The notes under the pieces were generated by a model. It did no database searches, was not told the origin of the DNA, and saw nothing but the letters and a program-made list of their open reading frames with translations. The position numbers and the translations under genes are program-made. Shown here piece by piece: positions 18,586 through 26,239 of a stretch of 64,000 nt of DNA. Each line of letters begins with the position of its first letter. Position 1 is the first letter of the stretch. The DNA is taken from the NCBI RefSeq assembly GCF_000744655.1, contig NZ_JQMJ01000004.1, positions 558,001-622,000 on the forward strand. Direction: 5' to 3'. Source of the DNA: Streptacidiphilus rugosus AM-16 (lineage in GTDB: Bacteria > Actinomycetota > Actinomycetes > Streptomycetales > Streptomycetaceae).

Positions 18586-20124
18586 TCAGCGGATCGTGTC
18601 CCACAGGACACGGAGGTCGCCGCGCGGGTCGGGTTCGACCACCGAGGCGGAGTCCGCGGCCGCGCCGAAGCGCATGACGTGGCGGTCGGCCAGGTAGGGG
18701 GACCAGCCCGGGTCCCCGGTGGAGGCGAAGGCGACCCAGGCCGCGTGCATGGCGTCGGCGAGCGACTGGGGCGGTTCCGCGCCGAGCAGGGGCTTGAAGG
18801 CGGGGTCGGCCAGATTGTCGAAGACGAAGGGGAGTTCGGAGGCGTGGCAGGCGCCGAGCGCCCCGCCGAAGGTGGGCGGCTGCCAGGCGAACTCGTAGAC
18901 GTGCGCCCGGGCGCCCTGGCGTGACTGGGCCTCCGCCAGCCGGAGCGCGGGGATGCGGTAGAACCAGTCCGTGGCGATCTCAGCGAGCAGCTCTCCCGGT
19001 GCGGCGTCGGGGAAGGCCGCCCGGTAGGCGCGGACCCCCTCCTCCGGCGGAAGTCCGTAGCCGGTCGCCGTGTGCTCCAGCATGGCCTCGGTGACCAGGC
19101 CGATCAGCCCGGTCGGGACCAGGAAGAGCCGGAACTCGTCGCGGTTGGCTCCGACGAGCACGTCGACGCCCGCCGCCGCGCCGGCTGCGATCGCGTCGAG
19201 CGGCGCGCACGGCAGGGTGACGCCGTCGACGACCGGCTCGAACGGCATCAGGTTGCGTGCGGCCTCGCCCCACCTGCTCGGATCGGGCAGCGCCGAGATC
19301 TCGGCGCGCAGTCGCTGCTGTGCGGGGAGCAGGCGCTCGGCGGGTACCTCGGCGAGCGCGGCGCGGGTGGGCGCGACGCCGAGGATCTCGGCGAGGCGGG
19401 CCCCTACCAGGGCGGCGGAGGACGGGGTGAGCGTGTGGTGCGCCGCGCCGCTCTGCAGGGCCGCGCGGCGGAAGAGGCCGCGCGCGGCGGGCATGGCGAG
19501 CAGCGCGCCGATGCTCATCGCGCCTGCGGACTCGCCGAAGACGGTCACTTGGTCGGGGTCGCCGCCGAAGGCGTCGATGTTGTCGCGGACCCACTCCAGG
19601 GCGGCGATCTGGTCGAGCAGGCCGAGGTTGGCCGCGCCGGTCCCACCACGCGCGTCGGCGGCGGGGGCGTCGCTGTCGGATTCGGCGAGATGGAGGAAGC
19701 CTTCCGCGCCCAGGCGGTAGTTGAGCGTCACCAGCACCACGCCGTCGCGGGCGAAGGCGGTGCCGTCGTAGCCGGGCACCGAGCCGGAGCCGTTGGCGAA
19801 GGCTCCGCCGTGCAGCCACACCATGACCGGCAGACGGGCCGCCGGATCGGGAGTCCAGACGTTGAGGTTGAGGCAGTCGTCGCCGGGGATGTCGATCTCG
19901 GGGATGAGCTGGTCGAAGGGCGCGGCATAGGGGGCCTTGGGCGCGGTCGGTCCGTAGTCCACCGTCTCGCGCACGCCCTGCCACGGCTGCGGGGTCTGCG
20001 GCGGCCGGAACCTGAGCGCGCCGACGGGGGCCGCGGCGTAGGGGACCCCCTTGAAGGCGCTGATCCCCGCTGCGTCGCGCAGGCCGCGGACGGAGCCGTG
20101 ACGGGTGTGGACGACCGGTTGCAT
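18586..20124 (-). CDS. Type B carboxylesterase (alpha/beta hydrolase)
   Basis: A 512-residue carboxylesterase/para-nitrobenzyl-esterase-like enzyme, predicted cytoplasmic because there is no signal peptide. The oxyanion-hole segment is VMVWLHGGAF, and the nucleophile elbow is TVFGESAGAMS. The acid lies in the ANRDEFRLF region and the His in GACHASELPFVFDN. An EDCLNLNVWTP-like motif (DDCLNLNVWTP) is present. AGGAG sits 6 bp before the ATG. It is 49 bp downstream of tetR on the same strand, so the two form an operon whose promoter holds TetR-type palindromes. Confidence 0.92.
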   Translation of the reverse strand: MQPVVHTRHGSVRGLRDAAGISAFKGVPYAAAPVGALRFRPPQTPQPWQGVRETVDYGPTAPKAPYAAPFDQLIPEIDIPGDDCLNLNVWTPDPAARLPVMVWLHGGAFANGSGSVPGYDGTAFARDGVVLVTLNYRLGAEGFLHLAESDSDAPAADARGGTGAANLGLLDQIAALEWVRDNIDAFGGDPDQVTVFGESAGAMSIGALLAMPAARGLFRRAALQSGAAHHTLTPSSAALVGARLAEILGVAPTRAALAEVPAERLLPAQQRLRAEISALPDPSRWGEAARNLMPFEPVVDGVTLPCAPLDAIAAGAAAGVDVLVGANRDEFRLFLVPTGLIGLVTEAMLEHTATGYGLPPEEGVRAYRAAFPDAAPGELLAEIATDWFYRIPALRLAEAQSRQGARAHVYEFAWQPPTFGGALGACHASELPFVFDNLADPAFKPLLGAEPPQSLADAMHAAWVAFASTGDPGWSPYLADRHVMRFGAAADSASVVEPDPRGDLRVLWDTIR

Positions 20125-20173
20125 GGCGGCTCCTGGACGGTCGGGCGTGGATGCGGGGCGGCGCATGGGATGG

Positions 20174-20818
20174 TCAGCGGCGGGCGCCGGCGAGACGAAG
20201 GGCGAACTCCGTGTTGGCGTCGGCGACGTCGTCGCGGGTGTGGTCCTGCGCGGGATCGAACCAGTAGGCGGTCCGCAGTCCGATCGCGCCGATGGCGGAG
20301 GCGGTGAGCAGCAGGTCGGGCAGCTGGAAGTCGCCGTCCTTGACACCGCGTTCGAGCACGTCCAGCAGCATCTGGCGGCATTCCCTCCGTAGTTCGAGGG
20401 CAGGGGCCGCCAGTTCCGTCGACAGGCAGTGCAGTTCGTCGTTGGTGACCACGGCCAGCAGCGGAAAGTCGGTGTGCACGAGCGCGTGTGCCCTGGCCAT
20501 GGCGGCCAGCTGTCCGATGGGGGTGTCGGGGGCCTGCGCACGGGCGTCGGCGAGCCGGTCGAGGAGCTCCTGGTGGCCGATACGCACCAGCTCCGCCAGG
20601 ACGTGCTCCTTGGACGGATAGTGCGAGTACAGCGTCGCGGAGTTGATGCCGACGACGGCGGCGATGCCCCGGATCGAGCCGCCGGCGAAACCGGCCTCGG
20701 CGAAGAGCCCGAGGGCGGCGTGCAGGATCTTTCCCCGGGTGCCGGGAGGGGTGACGCCGTCGGGGAGCACCGCCGACACGGCGGCCAGCCGTCGCGGCTG
20801 CCAGCCGGGATCCTCCAC
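20174..20818 (-). CDS. TetR family transcriptional regulator
   Basis: A 214-residue repressor. The HTH runs ILHAALGLFAEAGFAGGSIRGIAAVVGINSATLYSHYPSKEHVLAEL, followed by a ligand-binding helical domain. The start was set at GTG 20818 because GGAGG lies 5 bp before it; the longer start at 20875 would leave one base between the operator and the codon. It is transcribed with the downstream esterase and diverges from the depolymerase-like gene. Three identical-type palindromes in the shared region are its likely binding sites, an inference from position. Confidence 0.9.
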   Translation of the reverse strand: MEDPGWQPRRLAAVSAVLPDGVTPPGTRGKILHAALGLFAEAGFAGGSIRGIAAVVGINSATLYSHYPSKEHVLAELVRIGHQELLDRLADARAQAPDTPIGQLAAMARAHALVHTDFPLLAVVTNDELHCLSTELAAPALELRRECRQMLLDVLERGVKDGDFQLPDLLLTASAIGAIGLRTAYWFDPAQDHTRDDVADANTEFALRLAGARR

Positions 20819-20876
20819 GTGCGCCTCCAGGGTGCGGTGCCGGTCTGCCGGCCGGTCCAGGCCGGACCGGATCACT

Positions 20877-20890
20877 ACCGATCGATCGGT
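20877..20890. promoter_or_regulatory. TetR-type operator copy 1
   Basis: ACCGATCGATCGGT, a perfect 14-bp palindrome, lies 58 bp upstream of the chosen tetR start. Two further copies with one base changed occur within 150 bp. Confidence 0.75.
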
Positions 20891-20963
20891 GGCCCGTGTC
20901 CGGCTGCTCGAAAGCTACGGCTGTGCGCGGCCGGCCCGCAAGATCCCTCCGGAAGAATTTCCC

Positions 20964-20977
20964 ACCGATCGATTGGT
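20964..20977. promoter_or_regulatory. TetR-type operator copy 2
   Basis: ACCGATCGATTGGT lies midway between the divergent starts. It has the same half-site ACCGATC as copy 1, with one changed pair. Confidence 0.75.
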
Positions 20978-21024
20978 TGACAGGCCGTCATGGAGGCCCG
21001 AGGGTATCCCCAGTGCCGCAGCCA

Positions 21025-21038
21025 ACCGATCGATTGGT
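21025..21038. promoter_or_regulatory. TetR-type operator copy 3
   Basis: ACCGATCGATTGGT is identical to copy 2 and lies 61 bp upstream of the depolymerase start. It is well placed to block that promoter. Confidence 0.75.
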
Positions 21039-21099
21039 CGGCTCCCTCGCGGCAGGAACCGCGCCCTGCTCCCCCGCCCAGACGCAAGGAGTGTGCTCC

Positions 21100-22116
21100 G
21101 TGAACGTCCGCTCCCTGACCAGGACCGCCAGAACCGCGATCGTCCTGGCCTCCACCGTGGCACTCGCCGCCCTCGGCCTCGCCGGCCCCGCCCATGCCAC
21201 CGCACCGCCACTGCCGCACCTCGACATCACCGGCGACTACGTCACCGGCGTCTCCTCCGGCGGCTTCATGGCCACCCAGCTGCAGGTCGCCTACTCCCGC
21301 ACGTTCCAGGGCGCAGGCATCATCGCCGCGGGTCCGTACGACTGCGGCCAGGGCACCGTCATCGGCGTCGACGCCTGCGACCTCGGCATCGGCCTGCCCG
21401 TACTGGAGCAGCGGGCCGCCACCTGGGCGCAGCAGGGACTCATCGACCCGCTGTCCAACCTGCGGAACAAGCCCGTCTACACCTACCACGGCGTCCTGGA
21501 CCCGGTGGTCAACCCGGTGCTCTCGGCCGCCGGCGTCAGCTTCTACCAGCACTTCGGCGCACGCACGACCTACCACGACCGGGATCCGGCCGGTCACGCC
21601 TGGGTCACCCCCTACGGCCCGGTCCCCTGCGGCGCGACCGCCCCGCCGTTCATGAGCAACTGCTTCGACGATCCCGAGGGCGGGATGCTGCGCACCTGGC
21701 TCGGCGACGTCAACGCCCCCAACACCGGCACCCCGCAGGGCACCCTGCTCCACTTCGACCAGGACGCCTACGTCCCCGGTGGGTGGGGTCCGGCCCTGTC
21801 CATGGACGACACCGCCCAGGCCTACATCCCAGCGTCCTGCGCCGCCGGCGCTCCCTGCAAGCTGGTCGTCGCCCTGCACGGCTGCCTCTCCGGCCAGTAC
21901 CTGCTCGGCGACACCTTCGCCGCGCGGGGCAACCTCGACACCTACGCCGACACCAACGACCTCGTCGTCCTCTACCCGCAGGCCATCTCCTCGCTCCTGC
22001 CGGTCAATCCGCAGGGCTGCTGGGACTGGTTCGGCTACGACGGCGCCGACTTCGCCGTCAGGAGCGCGCCGCAGATGACCGCCATCATGAACATGGTTCA
22101 CGCGCTGGGCGGCTGA
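21100..22116 (+). CDS. Secreted PHB depolymerase-like serine hydrolase
   Basis: A 338-residue exported esterase of the extracellular short-chain polyhydroxyalkanoate depolymerase family. The signal peptide is MNVRSLTRTARTAIVL plus a hydrophobic core, ending at about AHA (residue 33). The lipase box GVSSGGFMATQL carries the nucleophile Ser, LVVALHGCLSG the oxyanion segment and YTYHGVLDPVV a likely acid region. Several Cys pairs suit an extracellular protein. GTG 21100 has AAGGAG 8 bp upstream. It diverges from tetR-esterase with three shared palindromes, so polyester or ester hydrolysis outside and inside the cell may be co-controlled. Confidence 0.85.
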   Translation: MNVRSLTRTARTAIVLASTVALAALGLAGPAHATAPPLPHLDITGDYVTGVSSGGFMATQLQVAYSRTFQGAGIIAAGPYDCGQGTVIGVDACDLGIGLPVLEQRAATWAQQGLIDPLSNLRNKPVYTYHGVLDPVVNPVLSAAGVSFYQHFGARTTYHDRDPAGHAWVTPYGPVPCGATAPPFMSNCFDDPEGGMLRTWLGDVNAPNTGTPQGTLLHFDQDAYVPGGWGPALSMDDTAQAYIPASCAAGAPCKLVVALHGCLSGQYLLGDTFAARGNLDTYADTNDLVVLYPQAISSLLPVNPQGCWDWFGYDGADFAVRSAPQMTAIMNMVHALGG

Positions 22117-22374
22117 GCAGCCGTCCGGTCCGCGCCGCCTACGGCCCACGGGTGCTGCGTCCGTGCGCAGCGATCGGCCGACCGGGTCCGGGCTCCCGCA
22201 GTGGCCGCTCGTCCTCCCTGCGAAGGAACTGCACCCTTTGCCGATGCCGGTGACACCATCGTGTGGTGCGGGCGCATGGGGTCACGACACCATCCAGCCG
22301 CCGCGTTCCCTCACCCGGGGGTGGCACACGCCCGTAGCATCGTGATCCGTGATCACGGTAGCCACGTGACTCCT

Positions 22375-22397
22375 CCCCCGGGTGAAGCCGGGGGCTT
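22375..22397 (-). repeat. Right-end hairpin of the tnpB element (omega-RNA/RE side)
   Basis: CCCCCGG, loop GTGAAG, CCGGGGG (22375-22394) form a perfect 7-bp stem 8 bp beyond the tnpB stop. GAAGCC/GGCTTC offers an overlapping alternative stem. In IS200/IS605-type elements the 3' end of tnpB plus such a right-end hairpin is transcribed as the guide (omega) RNA. The scaffold limits and guide were not determined. Confidence 0.6.
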
Positions 22398-22401
22398 CTC
22401 G

Positions 22402-23658
22402 CTAACCCTTCCGGGCGTCGCGACGGACCAGCCCGGCCCGTAGAACGTTGGTGGCTCCCACTGTGTCGGCGTGCGCGGTGTGGCCGCAGGACCGGCAGTG
22501 GAACCTCTCCTGTGTGGGCCGGTTCTCCTTGGCGGTGTGCCCGCATGCGGGGCACCGCCGGGAGGTGTTGCGGGGGTCCACGGCGATCACTTCCCGACCG
22601 GCGCTTTCAGCCTTGGCGCGCAGGATCGTCAGGAACACCCCCCAACCGGCATCGTTGATCGACTTGTTCAGTCCGGCTTTGGCCGCCGCCCCGTTGCGCG
22701 GGAAGGTGCCCGGCTGGTCGGGGTCGGGGTCGGGCTTGGGCGCGGGGGCCTTGACCATGTTGCGGATCTTGAGATCCTCGTGCGCGATGAAGTCGTGCTC
22801 GCGAACCAGGGCGAGGGCGGTCTTGTGGGCGTGGTCCAGACGCTGACGCCGGACCTTGCGGTGCAGGTCGGCAACGCGCTGAACGGCTCGCTGGTGGTTG
22901 CCGGTGCGCTTGTCCCGGCGGACACGAGGGAACCGGGCCAGGGCCCGCTGTGCTGCTTGGAGCTTCGCGGCGGCCTTACGGGCGTGGCGCGGGTTGGGCA
23001 CGAACTCGCCGCCCGAGTCGGCGAGGAAGTTGGCTATACCCATGTCGATGCCGACCACGGCCCCGGTCGCGGGCAGCGGTTCGGGCCGCGACTGCTCGGC
23101 GGTCAGCACGACGAACCACTTGCGGCCCTCACGCTTGACCGAGACCGTTTTGACCTTGCCGACCACGGCCCGGTGCCGGTTGACCTTGACGTGCCCGATG
23201 CCCTGGAACCGGACGCGGGTGACGGGGTCGTGCGGGGTGGAGTCCCAGCGGCAGCCGTCGCCGTCCTTGGGGAAGTCCACCGTGTCGAACCAGTTCACGC
23301 CCCGGAAGCGCGGGTAGCCGGGCGTCTCACCGGACTTGACCCGGCGGAAGAACGCCGCGAACGCCTTGTCCAACCGGCGAAGCGTCGCCTGCTGCGAGGA
23401 GAACGACCACCGGCCCTGACGCTCCGGGTCGAACGCCCGGATCTCCTTGAGCTGCGCCGACTGCATCCCGTACTTGACGCTCGTCTTCGATGCGTGCCGG
23501 TAGGCGTCGCGCCGCTCCTGAAGGGCCCCGTTATAGAGAGAGCAGTGGTCACGCAGCATCTCGGCAAGCGCTTGCGTCTGGCCCACGGTGGGCTTCCCAA
23601 TGCTGATGTCAAGCCGCTTCGGTGACAGGAGGTGCGATTTGGTAGCACCGTCCGTCAC
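22402..23658 (-). CDS. tnpB: TnpB RNA-guided endonuclease, 5' end displaced by IS110
   Basis: OrfB/TnpB of an IS605-type element, the RNA-guided nuclease ancestral to Cas12. RuvC residues are intact in this 418-codon frame: Asp205 (GIDMG), Glu294 (HEDL) and Asp398 (HADTVGATN). The zinc ribbon CPAC...CRSC is at 369-391. Only residues from Pro23 onward (base 23592 downward) are native. The first 22 codons, from GTG 23658, come from the end of the inserted IS110. The lost native start is at 25032-25061; removing the IS restores an in-frame protein of about 406 residues. Whether the chimeric form is made is unknown. Confidence 0.9.
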   Translation of the reverse strand: MTDGATKSHLLSPKRLDISIGKPTVGQTQALAEMLRDHCSLYNGALQERRDAYRHASKTSVKYGMQSAQLKEIRAFDPERQGRWSFSSQQATLRRLDKAFAAFFRRVKSGETPGYPRFRGVNWFDTVDFPKDGDGCRWDSTPHDPVTRVRFQGIGHVKVNRHRAVVGKVKTVSVKREGRKWFVVLTAEQSRPEPLPATGAVVGIDMGIANFLADSGGEFVPNPRHARKAAAKLQAAQRALARFPRVRRDKRTGNHQRAVQRVADLHRKVRRQRLDHAHKTALALVREHDFIAHEDLKIRNMVKAPAPKPDPDPDQPGTFPRNGAAAKAGLNKSINDAGWGVFLTILRAKAESAGREVIAVDPRNTSRRCPACGHTAKENRPTQERFHCRSCGHTAHADTVGATNVLRAGLVRRDARKG

Positions 23659-24805
23659 GAATGAGTGCCCAGAGGACGTTCACGCGGCGGCGTGCGAGTG
23701 CGAGGACTGCCTGGACGTGCCGCTTGCCTTCGGCCCTCTTGCGGTCGTAGTAGGTGCGGGAGTTTGGGTCGCGCTGGATGCTGATGAGCGCGGAGGTGTA
23801 GAAGACCCGCTGGAGGCCCCGGTGGTATCGCTGGGGGCGATGGAGGTTGCCGCTGACCTTGCCGGAGTCCTTCGGGGCCGGGGTGACTCCGGCGAAGGCC
23901 GCAAGGCGATCCGCAGTGGGGAAAGCGGCCAGGCTGCCGCCTATTGCGGCGAGGAACTCCGCTCCGAGGGTGGAGCCGACGCCCGGCATCGAGGTGATCA
24001 CCTCCGCGAGTTCGTGCTCCCGAAACCGTCCCTCGACGAGCTTGTCGGTCTCCGCGATCTTCTCGTTGAGGGCGATCACCTCCTCGGCCAGGGTGTGGAC
24101 CATCTGGGCGATGGCTTTCTCTCCGGCGACGGCGGTGTGCTGCCGCTCAGCCGCTTCGACAGTCTTGGCGGCCAGCGCCTCCGCGCCGTAGACCTTGCGG
24201 TTGCGGAGCCAGGTCGTCAGCCGCTTGGTGCCGGATCGGCGAATGGCCGCTGGTGTCTGGTAGCCGGTCAGAAGCCGCAGCGGGCCGGCGTTGCCGAGGT
24301 CCAAGGTCCGTTCCAACGCCGGGAACATGCTGGTCAGCAGGGCACGGAGCCGATTGGTGACGCGGGTGCGCTCGCCGACAAGGTCTGCACGGTGCTCGGT
24401 CAGCAGCCGCAGTTCGATGATGCCCTCGTCGTCGAGGCGGACGGGAAGCAGGTCGCGCCGCATCCTGGCCTGGTCGGCGATCACGTGGGCGTCGCGGGCG
24501 TCGGTCTTGCCCTGGCCTCGGTAGCTGTCTGCGGCGCGGTTGACCGCGACGCCGGGGATGTAGAGGAGCTCCTGGCCGTGGTTGGCCAGGAGGTTGATCA
24601 GCAGGCCGGTTTCACCGCCGGTCATGTCCATCGCCCAGGTCACCGCGCCACCGTCGGCAAGGTCCAGGACGTCGGCGACCAGCTGGAGAAGCTCCGGCTC
24701 GTCGTTCGCCACCCGCCGCGACAGCAGCGTGTTGCCCTCGACGTCCAGAACCAGCGTGTGGTGGTGGGTCTTGCCGCAGTCGGTCCCCGCCCATATCCGG
24801 CTCAT
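23609..24805 (-). CDS. IS110 family transposase (bridge-RNA recombinase)
   Basis: A 398-residue DEDD serine recombinase. The N-terminal RuvC-like domain has Asp9 (TDCGK), Asp60 (AMDMTGG, where Glu is common), Asp102 and Asp105 (KTDARDA). The C-terminal Tnp domain holds ITSMPGVGSTLGAEF and AGVTPAPKDSGKVSG, the region of the catalytic Ser. GGAGAG lies before ATG 24805. The stop is 15 bp from the right end. It appears intact and, with the bridge RNA upstream, the element may still be active. Confidence 0.93.
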   Translation of the reverse strand: MSRIWAGTDCGKTHHHTLVLDVEGNTLLSRRVANDEPELLQLVADVLDLADGGAVTWAMDMTGGETGLLINLLANHGQELLYIPGVAVNRAADSYRGQGKTDARDAHVIADQARMRRDLLPVRLDDEGIIELRLLTEHRADLVGERTRVTNRLRALLTSMFPALERTLDLGNAGPLRLLTGYQTPAAIRRSGTKRLTTWLRNRKVYGAEALAAKTVEAAERQHTAVAGEKAIAQMVHTLAEEVIALNEKIAETDKLVEGRFREHELAEVITSMPGVGSTLGAEFLAAIGGSLAAFPTADRLAAFAGVTPAPKDSGKVSGNLHRPQRYHRGLQRVFYTSALISIQRDPNSRTYYDRKRAEGKRHVQAVLALARRRVNVLWALIRDGRCYQIAPPVTEAA

Positions 24806-24829
24806 CGCTCTCCATCAGGTCGTTCCTGT

Positions 24830-24985
24830 CTTGCGTACCACGGACGACCTCGCCGGCATTGCTCTACACAGCGACCTTCTCGCACTTCCCAATCGGCGGC
24901 CGAGTCGTCGTGGGGAACCGGGCGGCCAAGCCCACAGAGCCACGGACGGCAGCCGCATGAAAGCCACACCCGGTTCCCCTGGGTG
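24830..24985 (-). ncRNA. IS110 bridge RNA with readable target and donor loops
   Basis: In RNA sense a perfect 11-bp stem (24969-24979 with 24912-24922) encloses a 46-base loop. The loop holds TCATGCGGC (24952-24960), the left target plus core GC, and GTGGGC (24930-24935), the complement of core plus right target. Further on, an imperfect stem (CCACG/ACGAC/TCG blocks) encloses ATTGGGAAG (24885-24893), matching the right end of the IS, and GTAGAGC (24861-24867), the complement of core plus left end. The order target-left, target-right, donor-left, donor-right is that of the known IS621 bridge RNA. The outer limits are approximate. Confidence 0.8.
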
Positions 24986-25031
24986 CCACAACCCTACGAA
25001 TGGCTGGGACGAACCCAAAAGGAAGGTAGAG

Positions 25032-25061
25032 CCGCATGAGGAACTTGTACGCACGGATCAC
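25032..25061 (-). pseudogene. tnpB: Severed 5' end of tnpB
   Basis: Ten codons, VIRAYKFLMR, starting GTG with AGGGGG upstream. This is the usual TnpB N-terminus and reads on in frame to PTVGQTQALAEML at 23592 once the IS110 is removed. Any ribosome starting here now enters IS110 sequence. Confidence 0.85.
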
Positions 25062-25175
25062 CCGGCCCACCCCCTGCAAGGTCGACAACCAGGATCATAC
25101 TACAGAACGTGAGCAACCATCACAGACAGTTGGCGCAGGGATCTCCGCCGCTTCACGGCTCCGCGCCAAGGATGC

Positions 25176-25200
25176 CTTCCCTCCCCGACTGAAGCCGGGG
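25176..25200 (-). repeat. Left-end hairpin of the tnpB element
   Basis: CCCCG/CGGGG (25183-25187 with 25196-25200) around ACTGAAGC, with an outer CTTC/GAAG alternative. It resembles the right-end hairpin and lies about 120 bp before the native tnpB start, where the left end of such elements is expected. Confidence 0.5.
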
Positions 25201-25215
25201 ATACCCTGCAAGATC

Positions 25216-25926
25216 ATGGATGGAATGTCCCTGCATCGCATCCATGCCGAGAACTGGGGCGGGGATGTCGCGACCCACTACCCGGACGAGGCGGCCAGGA
25301 TCGCAATGATCACCGCCCGTCTGGCTGAGCGAGCGGAACAGGTCATCACCCTTCAGGAGGTCAGCGGCGACCAGCTCGCGGCCCTGCGCGCCGCGCTGCC
25401 CGGCCGGACGTTCCACTCCCTGCGATACCCCCGAGTGCCGCGGCCTCGTACGGACGCCCCCTTCCCGCTGCACGATCCGGCCGAGCACCTCGTGCTCCTG
25501 GTCGACGGCCCCAGCCGGATGATCGCCGCCGACGCCTTCCCGGACGACCCCGGAAAAGGTGTGCTGGTCATCGAGGCCGCGGGGACGGTGGTGGTCGCGA
25601 CCCATCTGACCGGGGATGCGCGGTCCGCCGGCCAGTTGGCCCGCCTGGCCGAGTCGGCCAGGACCGAGGCGGGGCGCCCGGCTGTGCTGCTGGGTGACTT
25701 CAACGCCGACCGCCGCACGGTGCTCTCCGCTCTGGGTGCCGAGTTCGACATCCCCGCCCTGCCCGACGACGGCCCCCCGACCCGTCCTTTCACCTCCGCA
25801 GAAGGGAGCCCGGGGAAGTGGATCGATCACGTGGTCGTGCGCGCCGCCACCGTCACCGACGCGCAGGTGGTCCCCGTCGGCGGGTTGTCCGACCACAACC
25901 TGGTCCGGGCCGTCGTCCAGAACTGA
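25216..25926 (+). CDS. Endonuclease/exonuclease/phosphatase family protein
   Basis: A 236-residue EEP-fold hydrolase. Readable elements are RIHAENW (metal-site Asn), VITLQEVSG (metal Glu), VATHLTGD, LLGDFNAD (the GDFN motif) and the terminal GLSDHNLVRA (catalytic SDH). All key positions are present, so it looks complete despite the IS605 left end touching its 5' side. ATG 25216 was taken; 25225 is an equal alternative. No clear Shine-Dalgarno sequence or promoter is seen, so the IS may have removed its native upstream region. The substrate is unknown. Confidence 0.82.
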   Translation: MDGMSLHRIHAENWGGDVATHYPDEAARIAMITARLAERAEQVITLQEVSGDQLAALRAALPGRTFHSLRYPRVPRPRTDAPFPLHDPAEHLVLLVDGPSRMIAADAFPDDPGKGVLVIEAAGTVVVATHLTGDARSAGQLARLAESARTEAGRPAVLLGDFNADRRTVLSALGAEFDIPALPDDGPPTRPFTSAEGSPGKWIDHVVVRAATVTDAQVVPVGGLSDHNLVRAVVQN

Positions 25927-26239
25927 GGACGGTGGCAGGGGTGGGGTCGCCTGGACAGGTGTACCGACATGATCAGGCATTGGCGTACGGACAGGACCAG
26001 CGTGCCTTCGGCTGAGCAGCCGTCAGGTCAGGCCTCGTGGAAATGCGACAACAGGGCCTCCTGGACAGCTTGCTGGCGTCGACACCCTTCCGGCTACCAA
26101 GTGGCCCTGCTTTCCTGCACGGCATCCGCCACGGTCACCCGGTCGAGACTCGGCTCGACCGACATCGCTCGAGATCGGGAGGCCAAGCCGCTGAGTATTG
26201 CCCAGCGCTGGCTTCCCGGCTCGTGCCAGGATGCTCGGC
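25927..26239. other. Intergenic, nothing recognised
   Basis: About 310 bp of somewhat lower G+C than its surroundings, with no gene-like frame, repeat or hairpin that I could support. Confidence 0.4.

Larger units (their letters stand above)
23594..25030 (-). mobile_element. IS110-family insertion sequence inside tnpB
   Basis: The limits come from rejoining tnpB. On the minus strand the target reads CATGCG-GC-CCACC, and GC is found at both ends (25031-25032 and 23592-23593), the element lying between. The length of about 1.44 kb is normal for the family. There are no terminal inverted repeats or longer target duplication, as known for IS110. The layout is left end, bridge RNA, transposase, short right end, which is the IS110-group order. 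Confidence 0.85.
22372..25201 (-). mobile_element. IS605-type (tnpB-only) element carrying a nested IS110
   Basis: The unit runs from a left hairpin (25183-25200) through the split tnpB to a right hairpin (22375-22394). Both hairpins read CCCC-G...TGAAGC-CGGGG on the plus strand. No TnpA gene is present, as in the IS1341-type group, so mobility would need a transposase in trans. Exact ends are not defined and the limits given are the hairpin edges. Without the IS110 it would be about 1.4 kb. Confidence 0.65.

Noticed and set aside
20819..20875. Longer tetR start at GTG 20875
   Set aside because: It leaves one base between codon and operator and lacks a ribosome site, while GTG 20818 has GGAGG at ideal spacing.
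22402..24805. IS110 transposase and tnpB as one natural two-gene transposon
   Set aside because: The 50-bp overlap suggested it, but the severed tnpB start at 25032-25061, the GC at both junctions and the bridge-RNA guides show a later nested insertion.
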